This document shows, piece after piece, positions 21,981 to 36,350 of a stretch of DNA of 64,000 bases. Every line of letters begins with the position of its first letter. Position 1 is the stretch's first letter. Made by a program: the position numbers and the translations under genes. The notes beneath the pieces were generated by a model that was given only the letters and a program-made list of their open reading frames with translations, did not search any database and was not told the origin of the DNA. This stretch comes from Ophiocordyceps camponoti-saundersi (nom. inval.) (lineage: Eukaryota; Ascomycota; Sordariomycetes; Hypocreales; Ophiocordycipitaceae), in contig PDHQ01000043.1 of NCBI GenBank assembly GCA_003339415.1, positions 140,286 to 204,285 on the forward strand. Direction: 5' to 3'.

Positions 21981-24206
21981 ATGGCGGCAAATAACATGCT
22001 TTCCTCCCCCGTGCAAGCCAAAGCAGAAGACGAGGCGTACGAAAAGGAAGTCAAGGCCGTCGAGAGCTGGTGGCGTCGTGATCGATGGCGTCACACTCGG
22101 AGACCGTTTTCTGCTCAGCAGATTGTTAATAAGAGGGGGACTCTGCCTATTGAGTATCCTAGTGATGTGCAGGCTAAGAAGTTGTGGGCTATTCTCGAGA
22201 GACGATTTGCCGTGGGTTTCTCTTCCCTTTTTCCTTATTAATCCTCTCCGTGATATCTATCTGAGCAGAGGATGGAATCAAGATGGTGATGAAGATGATG
22301 ATGATAAAGAAGATGAAGCATCATGTCAAGATGAAAGGCTATAAAACTGACCCTTTCTTCCCTCCAAATCATCACATCTTCCCAACTCTCCCCAACAGTC
22401 CAAAGACGCGAGCTACACCTACGGCTGCCTCGAACCAACCATGGTAACGCAAATGGCCAAATACCTAGACACAGTCTACGTCTCAGGCTGGCAATCCTCC
22501 TCAACCGCCTCTTCAACCGACGAGCCAGGTCCGGATCTAGCCGACTATCCCTACGTACGACTTCTCTTCCTCCTCCTCCTCCTCTTCCATAACATCCTAC
22601 CACGATCAAAAGACAAACTAATACCAACAACAACAAAAAAAAACACACACAGACGACGGTCCCAAACAAAGTAGGCCACCTATTCATGGCCCAGCTCTTC
22701 CACGACCGCAAACAACGCCAAGAACGTCTCTCCACCCCTCCCAGCCAACGATCTTCCCTTCCCTTCGTCGATTACCTCCGTCCCATCATCGCCGACGCAG
22801 ATACGGGACACGGAGGCTTGACGGCCGTCATGAAGCTCACCAAGTTATTCGTCGAGAAGGGCGCCGCCGGAATCCACATCGAGGATCAGGCTCCCGGCAC
22901 CAAGAAGTGCGGTCATATGGCTGGCAAGGTCTTGGTGCCTATTAGTGAGCATATCAGTAGGCTGGTGGCCATTCGCGCTCAGGCCGATATCATGGGTTCG
23001 TTTCCTATATCCCCCTTCTCCTCCTCCTCCTCTCTCTTCTATATCATCGTATAAAAAGCTCATTCAAATCTTCACGACGGGTGTTTTTCATACCAAAAAA
23101 AAAAAAAGGCTCGGATCTCATCGCCGTCGCTCGCACAGACGCAGAAGCAGCAACCCTCATAACCTCCACCATCGACCCCCGCGACCACAGCTTCATCCTA
23201 GGCAGCACGAACCCCTCCCTAAAGCCGCTATCAGAGCTGATGAACGCAGCCGAACAAGAGGGAAAGACGGGCTCGTCCCTCGAACGAATCGAGCAAGAAT
23301 GGCTGTCCGAGGCCAACATCATGCGCTTCGACGACGCCGTCCGCAAAGCCATGGCTTCTCGTCCCGACGGCCGACGTCTGATCCAGCAGTATGACGAGGC
23401 TCAGCCTGGCCGCATGTCCAACGCCGAGGCCAGGGCGCTCGCGAGGAAGATTCTCGGTCAGGACGTCTTCTTCGATTGGGACGCTCCCAGGACGAGGGAG
23501 GGTTACTATCGTCTACAGGGCGGTTGCCATTGCGCCGTTAATCGTGCCGTTGCCTATGGTCCCTACGCCGATGCCGTCTGGATGGAGAGCAAGCTGCCGG
23601 ATTATGCCCAGGCCAAGGAGTTTGCCGATGGCGTTCACGCCGTGCTGCCCCATCAGAAGTGAGGAGAAAGCCCATACCTACCTACTAACCCTCTCTTCAT
23701 CTACTATTCCATCCCATCCAAACACTCTTCCCTTCCTTTCCCTCCTCCTCCTCCTCCTCCTCCTCCTCCTCCTCTTCCTCTATCCCTTCCTTCAACATGA
23801 CTTATAAACAACAAAAAACACCTCTAACGCAACCCCCCCATCAACTAGACTCGCCTACAACCTCTCCCCCTCCTTCAACTGGAAGACGGCCATGCCCCCC
23901 GCAGAGCAGGAGACCTATATCCGTCGCCTCGCCGCTCTCGGCTACTGCTGGCAGTTCATCACCCTCGCCGGCCTCCACACCACCGCCCTCATCAGCGACC
24001 GCTTCGCCCGCGCCTTCAGCCAGCAGGGCATGCGCGCCTACGGCGAGCTCGTCCAGGAGCCCGAGATGGAGCTCGGCGTCGACGTCGTCAAGCATCAGAA
24101 GTGGAGCGGAGCAAACTACGTCGACGAGCTCCATAAGATGGTCACTGGCGGCGTCAGCTCCACCTCGGCCATGGGCAAGGGCGTCACCGAGGATCAGTTC
24201 CACTGA
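21981..24206 (+). CDS. ICL1: Isocitrate lyase, glyoxylate cycle
   Basis: Cleaves isocitrate to glyoxylate and succinate, allowing growth on acetate and fatty acids. Five exons (21981-22211, 22399-22554, 22653-22995, 23109-23658, 23849-24206) code for 545 aa, normal for fungal enzymes. The active-site block KKCGHMAGK carries the catalytic Cys. Other family blocks seen are [46 protein letters not shown] and [10 protein letters not shown]. There is no C-terminal SKL-type peroxisomal signal (ends EDQFH). Intron 3 ends in a long A-tract rather than a pyrimidine tract. Convergent with SNF1, a known activator of such glucose-repressed genes. Confidence 0.97.
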
Positions 24207-24425
24207 GCTTCTTCTCGTCTTTGTCTGAATCGTCTTGGTCGGTTGGTGGCAAATATATGAGTGTTTTTATATACACCCGTACATAGTACACCCCATGCCA
24301 CAGAATGATGCCTCACCGTCATATCTCACCGTCGTACCTCATCGTCGTCACCCACCCGCTTGTGTCTTCCAGGCCGTCATCAATCAGTCACTTCTTCGTC
24401 TTCTTCTTCTCCTCCTCCTCCGTCT

Positions 24426-26706
<2,281 letters not shown>

Positions 26707-27579
26707 GGAAGGGTGACGTGCTATCGAGAAAGATCGAAGGTGCTGGAACCGTGCCGTGTCCGGCTGCCATGAAAGAGAAACGTGCCTTGCTTTGGGAGAG
26801 GATAAGGTCGGAGGTCGGGAAGATGGGGGAGAGAAAGATGGGAGGGATCGTGGAGGGGTAAGTGCGAGGTAGGTATCTCTTGCAGCGTCTTCGCATGGAA
26901 GAAGGGTAGCGTCTTAACCTGAGTGACGTGTCCGATACTTGTAGTTTCGCTGTGCAGAGTATGCAGGTTGCCGGTAGAAAGCACTTTGGAAGGCTAGAAT
27001 GAGTCCAAGGGAAGAAGCGAAGCGGTACCCCGCATCTTGCCTTTACCCACCCCTCGCCCTCCCCACCCCTCTCCCAGCCTCTTTTAATACATACCTCGTA
27101 GCTGCATATCTACGAACCTCTCCACCCCCGTTATCTGTATATTGCACTGACAGGCGTGTGTCGTCGTACCACCACCACTAACAAGACCGTCACCTTGACC
27201 CTCCCTCCATCGCCATGCCTCAACGCCAAGCCCACAAAAATGATAATATAACCAACTTCCTGCCTGATAATTCCGCGTCTATTTGATAGCCACAGCGTCG
27301 CGTCGTCACCTCGTGTCCGTATCCGCCATGCGCCGGCCCTTCCCTCCGATGGAGACTGACCACTTTTCACCATCTCACACAATCCTTATCCCAGTCGGTC
27401 GCCCCCCTGGCTGACAGCAAAGCATCACGAAAGAGAAGAGACTGGTTGCTGTCGATAGATCACATCATACATGCCTGCTGATTCGCATCACGTCCGCCTG
27501 TGTGGCATGCGCTGTCGTAGCACACATCCCATTGAACCAGATAGTTGCTGCTCGCGACGATCGGCAGCTCGCGACGTCG
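26707..27579. other. Intergenic: SNF1 promoter region
   Basis: No gene was recognised in 873 bp. Short ORFs lack motifs. It likely holds the SNF1 promoter and leader and the 3' end of the minus-strand gene that follows. Confidence 0.5.
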
Positions 27580-28361
27580 TCATGCCTTATCTCCCACCTC
27601 CTCCTTCTTGAGCCTCTCCACGAGCTTCTCTCTTAGAAAGGAGCTCAGTCCCAAGCTGTATATGCAAGTCCATCAGCACAGCGCACACGTTGGATTTTAA
27701 TAATTCAAAGCCAGCCACTCACATTCCCTCGTTGGTGAGCAGTCTGTATGTCCCGCTTGGTTGCACCCTTCCAACGACGCAGCCCTGCTCGTCCACCTCG
27801 ACGCTGCCGAGGATGTCCTCGGGCCAGGCTATCCTGCCAAAGTCTGGAGGGTTTCGCTCATCACTCAGGTGCACCCATCCTTTCCTACCCCCCCCTCCAG
27901 CACCGCCCTGCGCGCTGGCTCCCCCGGCCCCGGTCTCCCCACCTTTTCGCGATAAGCCATGCTGCTCCGACGACCATTGCAATCCAAGGCCGCCCGGGCC
28001 GGCTAGGGCTCTTGCTTGGCTGACGACATTCTCGTCCTCGTGTCCATACTCGGACACCACCTCTTCCAGTATCGCTTTGAAATGGGGGTTCTCGCAGAAG
28101 TCCCGCGGCGCCGGAGGGATAACTGTGCAGGTTCCTATGGCGAGCTTTTCCGATGGTGGTTGCGTGTCGAGATAAGAGAGAATATAATTATGAGAACCGC
28201 TAACAAACACGTTCTGGAGGCCGGGTGAGCGGACAGCCCAGTGAGCGTCTCAGCTCTGGGCGGAGACTGACGATGTGTGGATTGTTCGGCAGCGTCGAGA
28301 TTACTCTCCGTTGAGGGATTCTAGCGATACGGGCAGTGAAGCGCCCAACTGTTGACAGCAT
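27580..28361 (-). CDS. Conserved fungal protein of unknown function, likely mitochondrial
   Basis: Three exons, 28361-28272, 28213-27723 and 27655-27580, separated by GTCAGT...CAG and GTGAGT...CAG introns, give about 218 aa. Residues 1-23 are Arg-rich and lack acidic residues (MLSTVGRFTARIARIPQRRV), typical of a mitochondrial presequence. A Gly/Ala-rich linker follows (GAGGASAQGGAGGGG), then DERNPPDFGRIAWPEDILG, and the end is FLREKLVERLKKEE. The type looks familiar from other filamentous ascomycetes, but no function is known to me. Divergent from DPB2 across 333 bp. Confidence 0.75.
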
Positions 28362-28694
28362 TTCTCTTTCCTTTCCTTTCAAGGTGATAACGCGAGAAAC
28401 TGACGATGACGGGGGTTGACTTTGTCGAGACAGCTTCTTTCCGTATATTGGCCTACCAAAAGGGGTAAGGTGGTAGTTTGTCCTGCTTAAATGCATAGCT
28501 GCTCCTCAATGACGCATGCCCACGTGGTACCAGTATGCATCAATCCATATATCCTTCAAGACGCGTCGACGCTTATCCATCTACGCGTCTACCAGTCATC
28601 ATGAGCATCGTCAGATAGGGGTCGCGAAAGGAATAAGGAGGAGAAGAGCAAACAAAAAAGCCATGCGCGAAACCTCGAGCCGCCGTCTTTCACC
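28362..28694. promoter_or_regulatory. Bidirectional promoter between the mitochondrial-type gene and DPB2
   Basis: A 333-bp spacer shared by two divergent genes. Apart from two MluI boxes close to DPB2, no specific element was recognised. Confidence 0.6.
28561..28588. promoter_or_regulatory. Two MluI cell-cycle boxes upstream of DPB2
   Basis: Perfect palindromic ACGCGT at 28561-28566 and 28583-28588, centres 22 bp apart, lie 107-134 bp before the DPB2 ATG. ACGCGT is the known binding site of MBF-type (Mbp1/Swi6, Res/Cdc10) regulators of S-phase genes. Function here is inferred. Confidence 0.65.
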
Positions 28695-31074
28695 ATGGAT
28701 ACAAATACCGCTCCCATCTTCCGCCGAAAAAAGACCGTCCCACCGTCATCGGCCCTACCTTCGTCCTCACCCGCCTTCGGCACGCCCGTCCATCCGCTCA
28801 AGCCCTTCAACGTCACCCTTTCCAAGGCGGCGATTCTCCCCATCATCCTTCCACCCGCCACGCTCCGGCCTCTCGCCTTCCGAACCTTCACCAAAAAGTA
28901 CGCCCTGACCCTCACGTCGTCGGCTCTACAGGAACTGGCCTCCTTCATCGGCCGTCATTGCGGCTCGGGATGGCGCGAAGATGGATTGGCCGATCGAGTA
29001 CTCGAAGAGGCCGCCAGGAGCTGGAAGAATCGGAATGGCGGTGTCATCGTCGACGGCTCCAGTAAGGAGCTTCATGAAATCCTCAAGACTTTGGAGGGTA
29101 ACATGAGCGGCGGCAAGATGGCCGGTCCGGGTAGAGGCCTTCCGCGAGGGGATAGCATGCTGGATATCCACGAAGACGACGCTGCGAAAACGAGACTGGG
29201 TCTGCGGCCGACGACACTTCCGAGACTCGATAGCAATTCTAGCTTTGGAGTTTCTGCCCTCGGTATGCATGACGAGGCCGACGAGGATGACGAGACCAAC
29301 GATGCGCGCGCCTGGCTCACCGTCATTAATGCCTTCGAGCAGCCGAGACTTGTCTTCAACGTCGGAAAGAAGCATTTTGAGAGGTATGTTCTTCGCTGAG
29401 AGCAAGAAGACAACCCAGCTGACTTGATCATCGTCAAGGGAGACGACGAAGCCGTCACTTTTCCCTCCAGCCTCCCACAAGACAACCGTCTTCCGCAACC
29501 GATACCACGTCATTCACCAACGCCTCCTCCGCAATGAAGCCTTCCAAACATCAGCCGTCTCCTCCTCGCGAAAGGCGTCTCTCCAGTCCTCGCTCTCAAG
29601 CCGACAATCGCTCAAGATAACGCCCATGGCAAACATGCTCGGCCGCCACGGCAGCAACCACATGCTCCTGGGTCAGCTCGTCCTTCTCCCGACGGGAGAC
29701 CTGGCCATCAGCGACCTCACGGGTACCATCGCCCTCGACCTCGGACAAGCTGTCGCCATCCCCGAGGACTCGGCCTGGTTTTGCCCAGGTATGGTCGTCC
29801 TCGTAGACGGCTTGTACGAGGAGGACGACGACTCGGTTGGGAGGAACCTCGGCGGAAGCAGTGGAAGCGGCGTCGGGGGTACTCTGGGCGGACGCTTTCG
29901 AGGCTTCTTCATCGGCCAGCCACCATGCGAGAAGCGAAAGGCGACGCTGGGCATCAGCGGTCCCGACGGCGGATCGGATCACACCATCGGCGGCGGTTTC
30001 GGCTGGATCGACTTCCTCGGCGTCGGCAGTCAACGCGCCGTAGGAGCCAAAATGCGTCGTCTGGAGAACCGTCTACTGCAGCCCATCTCCTCTTCCCTAC
30101 CCTCCTCCTCCTTTCCGGAGGGCACACCGCCAGCAGGTCGCAACCGCATCGTCATCATCGGCGAGCTGAACCTGGACCGGCCACGGGCGCTACAAGCGCT
30201 ACGCAAGATCCTCTCGTTATACGCGGCCGAAGCCGACGGCACATCACCCGTCAGCTTCGTCTTGACCGGCAACTTCACGCAACAGGCCGTCATGGCCGGC
30301 AGCGGTGGCGGCAGCAGCATCGAGTACAAGGAATACTTCGACACCTTGGCCTCGGTTCTGGCCGACTTCCCGACCCTCCTCCAGACGAGCACCTTTGTTT
30401 TCGTCCCCGGCGACAACGACGGCTGGGTCTCGGCCTTGTCTGCCGGCGCCTCCGTGCCCCTCCCCCGTCGGCCCGTCCCGGAGATGTTCACCTCGCGCGT
30501 CCGGCGGGCCTTTGCCACCGCCAACGCCGAAGTCAGCCGGCAAAGCGGCGTCCCCGGCTCGGCCGTATGGACGTCTAATCCCAGCCGTCTCACCCTGTTC
30601 GGCCCGAACCACGAGCTCGTCCTCTTCCGCGACGACCTGTCAGCACGTCTCCGTCGTAATTGCGTCGCCCTCAAGTGTGGTACTGGCCAAGATTCCGAGG
30701 GGCCCTCGACTCTCGCGGAAGCCATGGACGTCGATGTCGCCGACGAAGATGAAGAGCCAGCCCCAAATTCTCCCGTCGACGACGTCCGCGCGGCCCAAAA
30801 GCTCGTCAAGACGCTCCTCGACCAGGGTTTTCTCGCGCCCTTCCGCACGGCCGTCCGTCCCGTCTATTGGGACTATGCATCGGCCCTTCACCTATATCCG
30901 CTTCCATCGGCAATGATACTCGTCGATGCCACGGCGCCGCCCTTCTGCCTTACTTACGAGGGCTGCCACGCCATGAACCCCGGAAGCTTGCTCGTTCCGG
31001 GGAAAAAAGGAGTCGCCAGGTGGATTGACTACGAGGTCGGTCGCCTGGGTACGCTGCGAGAGTGCACATTTTAG
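28695..31074 (+). CDS. DPB2: DNA polymerase epsilon subunit B
   Basis: Essential non-catalytic subunit of the leading-strand polymerase, also linking it to the CMG helicase. Two exons (28695-29383, 29439-31074) around a 55-bp GTATGT...AAG intron give 774 aa. The C-terminal half has the inactivated calcineurin-like phosphoesterase fold of B-subunits: RIVIIGELNLDRPRALQALR, SFVLTGNFTQ, FVFVPGDNDGW and TSNPSRLTLFGPNHELVLFRDD. The N-terminal ~100 residues resemble the helical Dpb2 N-domain (LSKAAILPIILPPATLRPLA). A Gly/Ser-rich insert sits in the OB region. Confidence 0.94.
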
Positions 31075-31407
31075 CGTCCATTGCTTTCATCGATAGAATG
31101 GTTTGCAGAGAGGAGGATCATGATCATCATTCGTCAGGCTTCTCATCCGTCGGACTTGTAAACATGATATGAAGAGGCCCGGAGGGGGTTTTCCAACTAT
31201 ACATTTGCATATCTGTATATAGGCAAAGCACCTACATTTTGAATCAACCAAACAGTGAACTCCATTTTCTCCTTCGCTTGCGTCACAGACAGAGCCCCTT
31301 TTAATCATATTTTTCGTACAACACGAAGCCAGAGGCGCAAGAAGAGAAAGAGAAAAGGGGCTCGCATCCCCCATGTCGCATATTAGCAGACACCGCGGTA
31401 ACGGCGC
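31075..31407. other. Convergent intergenic spacer
   Basis: Lies between the 3' ends of DPB2 and the FUSC-like gene. Nothing specific was recognised. Confidence 0.6.
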
Positions 31408-34400
31408 TCAGGTATACTCGAGCAGTAGCTCCTCGTGGCCCAAGACGCCAAACAGACCCTCAATCTCAGCACGAACCTTCTTAAGCTCATCAGCCACCTG
31501 AGCGGTGACGAGGGTGTAGGCGTAGAGAATGGCAAAGTCAGTCTCGTGCGCGACGGTAGCAGCGTCGGCGATACCAGCGATAAGACGGGCACCGCGGAAA
31601 AGATGGATCCGACCGAGGAGCTGGTCTTTGGAGCCGTCGATGGTAGGGATAGCTTCAGTGAGAGGATACTCAAGCATGATGCTCGAGGCGAGCACCTGGA
31701 AGACGTGGCATGTGCGCTGGCACAGGCGGGCACGTTCTTCGGTGGTGAAGGCGAGCAGGGCGCGCTCGCCGGGCGAGAGGGAGGACCGTCTCTGGGTGAT
31801 GAGGCGCATCGCGTAGAAGCCGTCAAGGATGTGGCGCGTGGAACGCATGATACGTCCGTAGGCCTCATGCGGGAACGGCCCGCGGAGTTCAAACTCGGAC
31901 TTGGCCGCCTCGCGCAGGGAGTCGAGTTTGAAGGCTTGAGTCGAAGCGTCAGCCTGAGAAGTCGAAACAAGGAATGCGGGCAACTCACCATATCGCCGCA
32001 GCGCCACCTGCTCGTCCTCGCGCATGTAGTTGAGCGACCCTTCGCCTTGGGCCAGGACCCTGAGCGAGCCTCGCTTCCAAATGAGACCGAGTTGAAGGTA
32101 GAGCACAGACAGTCCCTCGCGAAACTTGCGTCGGCCGGAGATGGGCCACAACAGCCTACAGACAATCATGCCCCATAGGATGCCCAACGTGACAGCCACA
32201 ACTCGATGGTAGGTAATGTTGAAGATGAGGGGCGTCGTACCGCCCTCGTCGTCGTCGTCGTCCTCGACATTCTGCGAAAGGCTGTAGGCGTAGAGGACGA
32301 TGACGTTATAAGCCAGCAGCGATATGCGGCCAAGCGGAGCCTTCTTCTTCACCAGGATGAGGTAGAAGTTCCAGCAGGCCACGAGCCAGCCAAACAGCGC
32401 CAGGAGATAAGGGTTCTCGTCGCTCGCCAGCCACGAGACGCAGGCGCAGGTGGCTCCTATCAAGGTACCGATGAAACGCGACGTCGACGTCGTATTGGAG
32501 GCGCCAGTCGTCATGCCGACGACGATCATGTACGACAACAGGCCCCATTCGCCTCTCCAGCGCTGGTACACGGGTCGCGTGCTGGGCATGAAGGCGAACA
32601 TGGCCCAGAGCACAGCGCCAATGCCGACTTTGATGCCAAAGGTGATGTCTTCGCGGGCGAGAAAGCGCAAGATCGTCAACGTTGACTGCGACAAGCGACG
32701 AACAAAGGTGCTGGTTTGCGGCGCCGCGTTCCAACTGAAGACGTCTCTCTGCTTCACCATGGATGCCGGGATTCCCTTGGGAAGTGCCGACTTCTTGATA
32801 GACGGCTGAGTCTTCTTCGGTAGCAGGGGTTGGTGCTCTGGATCAAGCGGTATCGGCCGCCGTCTATGAAAGGGCATCCAATACGTCCAGAATTTCAACC
32901 ACCCCCAGCTCCTATGTGAGGTTGCCGACGTCTCCTTTAGCTCCTGCAGGATCTCCAGGTATGAGCCCAGTTCCTCAGCCACGGCCTGTAGAGTAAAGGA
33001 GAAGTGCCCGCAAGCAGCTGCCACCTCCTCGATATCGGCCTGGATCTTCTCGGACCTGGACCTTCCCAGCTCCATACTCCGATACAGCTCCCGCAGAGCA
33101 CCGGCCCTGGCCCCATTGTATAGGCTGAGAGCATCACTGAGGCTTGTTTTGAGCCTATCATGGATGTTGACATGGGCCATCGACTCGTGATCAAAAGGAC
33201 ACTCGCGAAGGATCTCGGACAAGGTATAGACCAAGGACTTCATGGAAGGGCCTAGGAGCGCCATGAAGAAGTCGACAATGTCAGATGGCGACCGGAATAA
33301 CGGCGACTTGTCGAGAGACGGGTCGGAACGCGCCAGGAGCGTCTGCCACGGCTCGTCGTCGGTCTCTTGAATGACAGAAAGAGGCTCTCTCGCCTCGACG
33401 CTGAGGCCCGAGAAGGCTCGGACAAGCCTGGGAGAAGAAGATAGCGGCGCGGGCGATGCGGCTGCAGACGACGTCGCCGCCTGCGGTGTGGCCGAACCAT
33501 CTTCCTTGAGGAGTGCGATCTGTGTGTTGAGGGCGCTCCGCAGGCCGCCAATAGCCTGAGACAAAGCTTCGACGGATTTGCAGAGGCGCTTGTCCAGGCG
33601 GTAAATGGTCTCGCGGCCGAGGAAAAAGTACTCGAGCTTGGCCTCGCGGATGGTCTTATTCATCTGGCCATAAGCCGAGGCGTAGTGGGCAGTGATGTCA
33701 AGGTAAGCGGGGGAGTTTACGTCTTCCTCGGAGCCATCGAGAAAGCTCTTTGCGATGATGGACAGCCTGCCGCCCAGGCACATGGTGGCGGTCGCGATGG
33801 AACTTCGCAGGACGTGTCTCGCGGACTGACGCCAGACAAGTAGGTTGACAGTGACGGTGATGGAGATGCCAACGACGAGCATCTTGAAGACCTGAAAGAT
33901 TTTGTCGCCGGAGAAGAAGCCATCCTGGATGGACTGCTCCTTCGTGACGACGGATATTATCGCGATAGAGGCAAGCGTGGTGGCGACGTTGACGAGCGCG
34001 TTGTTCATCTTTTGCTTGAACCAACCGATGAAGCCCAGACCACCGCCGACGAAGACGATGAGGACGATGGCGTGGGCCGGAATGACGGAGCCCATGCTGG
34101 TGCGAGACGCGATGGCGGCGGCCATGGACAAGACGCAAACGAGCTCAGCGTATGCGACGGCGATGATGGCGATATAAACGGCCTCAAGCATAGAGCCGAA
34201 GGTGCGCGCAGGATGGAAATAGACGGTGATGGTTGCGACTATGTGTTTGCCGTCGCGATGGCCCAAGAAGTCGGACAGCGGCGGCCAGAAGGTGCCCAGG
34301 CTCCCAAGAAGGTAAGCCAGAGTGCACTTGAGAACCTGGTGGCCTTCTTCAGAGCGAAGCCATCGCCACACAGCGATCGCCAGGGCCTTGGCGCGGCCGA

Positions 34401-34755
34401 CGCCGTTCGACGCCGGGCTCTCAACTGTTTCGGAAGAAGAGGGAGAGGAGCCATGGCACCATGGACCATCACAGGTGATGGCCGAAGCGCGCAGCGTGAC
34501 TTGACGTTTGGAACGCTCGCCAGTGCTGGGGATGACGAAGGTGCCGTTTCGCATGCGCTGCAGTGCCCGTCAGCCTGTGTAGAGGAGAGAGAGAGGCGGA
34601 GGATATTGGTCGGAAACAGGAGCACTTACAGCCCTCCTGGAAGGACGAGCAGGAGGCCAGGGCAACGAGGCAGCTGCGCTTGCACTCGAGCTCATGATGA
34701 CTTCGTTGATGGCATCGTCTGCGTCGATTTGCCTGCGCCGTCTGGCGGGTAACAT
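31408..34755 (-). CDS. Large BRE4/FUSC-like membrane protein (putative ER transporter)
   Basis: Exons 34755-34630, 34557-31989 and 31934-31408 give about 1073 aa. Two membrane halves are visible: an N-terminal set of about six hydrophobic segments (LAYLLGSLGTF, YIAIIAVAYAELVCVLSMAA, AIVLIVFVGGGLGFIGW, MLVVGISITVTVNLLVW) and a second set after about residue 650 (VGIGAVLWAMFAFM, FIGTLIGATCACVSWLA, LLALFGWLVACWNFYLILV, VVAVTLGILWGMIVCRLLW). A cytosolic region separates them. This layout matches fungal proteins annotated as brefeldin-A-sensitivity/fusaric-acid-resistance-like (DUF2421/2422 type). Intron 31988-31935 (54 bp, GTGAGT...AAG) is in-frame and stop-free. The exon 1 acceptor is the second AG (TGCAG), because the first would bring in a stop. 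Substrate unknown. Confidence 0.85.
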
Positions 34756-35261
34756 AAAGAAAGCCGTGAGACATGGCTGGGCACCAACCAGGAAGACATA
34801 GGTAGCAGGTTTAGTGGTAGAGAGAGGAGCGGGAGGATTGTCAGACTGGTGTGGGCCGCGGCTCTGGGATTGCCGTTGGACGCTAATGAGTCAGGGGACT
34901 CACAGGGTCCATACATGCCACCAGCACAAACAGCGCCGCCCTACAGGCCGCTACCTGGTTAGTGGCTGGTAGGCCCAAAACCTAGAACACAGGAGGCACA
35001 GGAGGCATTTACAGTGCCATTCAACGGTCCAGCGGGGGTCTCTCCACAGGCCCGCCAAGGGTTTCCAGCGAGCCAGCCCGGTGGGATCCCGATGCGTCGT
35101 CACATCGCGGCCCGCAGCAATGAGGCCCAACCAGTTGCCATTGTCAGTCGGGTCGTACCATACAAGGAAATCGCCCGCAATAGCCGCACCCCTCTCTTCG
35201 TCGTTTATGGTTATCCTAATTATTACCGCGACCCTTGCACCGCCCTTGTCCCACCACCATC
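34756..35261. promoter_or_regulatory. Divergent promoter region, FUSC-like gene / HAD phosphatase
   Basis: 506 bp between two divergent genes. A short repeated CACAGGAGG motif is at about 34988-35006. No further element was recognised. Confidence 0.5.
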
Positions 35262-36066
35262 ATGATTCCGGCTGCCGGTCTCAAGCGATTCGCGCCACTG
35301 ACCGGCCCCGTCGCCGCCGCCGCCACCACCATCTCGGCACCGGCACCGGCACCGGCACTGCGCGGCATCATATTCGACATGGACGGAACGCTGTGGTAAG
35401 AGTTTGTTGGTAGTCGTTCTCAACCTTCTGACCGATCGTAGCCAACCGCAAACCTACATGTTCGCCGAGATGAGGACCGCTCTCGGCATAGCATCATCCG
35501 TCGACATCCTCCATCACATCGAAGGCCTCCCTCCCCATCGTCAGCCCGCCGCCGCCGACGCTATCCGCGCCATCGAGAGCCGCGCCATGCTTTCGCAGAC
35601 TCCCCAACCGGGTCTTTCTGCCCTCATGACCTATCTCGACTCTCGGCGCATCCCAAAGGCAATTTGCACCCGCAACTTCCATCTGCCAGTCCAGAATCTC
35701 CTCTCCAAATTCCTTGCCGGCTCTCCCTTCGACCCCATTGTCACCAGGGATTTTCGCCCTCCGAAGCCTCATCCGGCTGGACTGTTACATATTGCCGCCG
35801 CTTGGGGGCTCCATGATGATAGCGGCTCGCCCGATGCGAGCAACCTCATCATGGTTGGCGATTCGCTCGACGACATGACAGCTGGGAGAATGGCTGGTGC
35901 TGCCACCGTCCTGCTCGTAAACGACGTAAATCGCCATCTAGTCCGCCACCAACACACTGACCTAACCATTGAGAGGCTCGATGATCTCATAGCCATCTTG
36001 GATCGAGGCTTCCAATCCGCCAAGCCAAACGGCGATCATAGCTTGCATTCTGTAGACGGATCATGA
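35262..36066 (+). CDS. HAD-superfamily hydrolase, phosphoglycolate-phosphatase-like
   Basis: Two exons (35262-35395, 35442-36066) around a 46-bp intron encode 252 aa. HAD motif I FDMDGTL (Asp39, Asp41) spans the exon junction. Motif II is CTRN, motif III a Lys in RPPKPHP, and motif IV GDSLDD near residue 183. A helical cap follows motif I, so this is a class I cap (C1) enzyme of the beta-phosphoglucomutase/phosphoglycolate phosphatase branch. The N-terminus is Arg/Ala-rich, possibly a targeting sequence. The substrate cannot be told from sequence. Confidence 0.88.
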
Positions 36067-36350
36067 TGCTCAGTCATTCACTCGGAAAGTCATAGGCAAA
36101 CTACTTTCAGATTCTTGGCCTGCTAATAAATTCCCATCACGACTTTTTCTCCCTCGTCGCAAAAGTGAGGAGATATAACATAGATACTGACCATAGTCCT
36201 CTGGCATGCGGCGAATTGGCGTCATCAAACCACCATGACACACGAGGTCAAAGATACCTGCGCCTAGCAATGCTAACCCAAGCGGATGAGCCTTGTACTA
36301 TAACGGCTTCCCAATCATGTTCGGTTTAGAGTGTAGAGCCACAACGTTTC

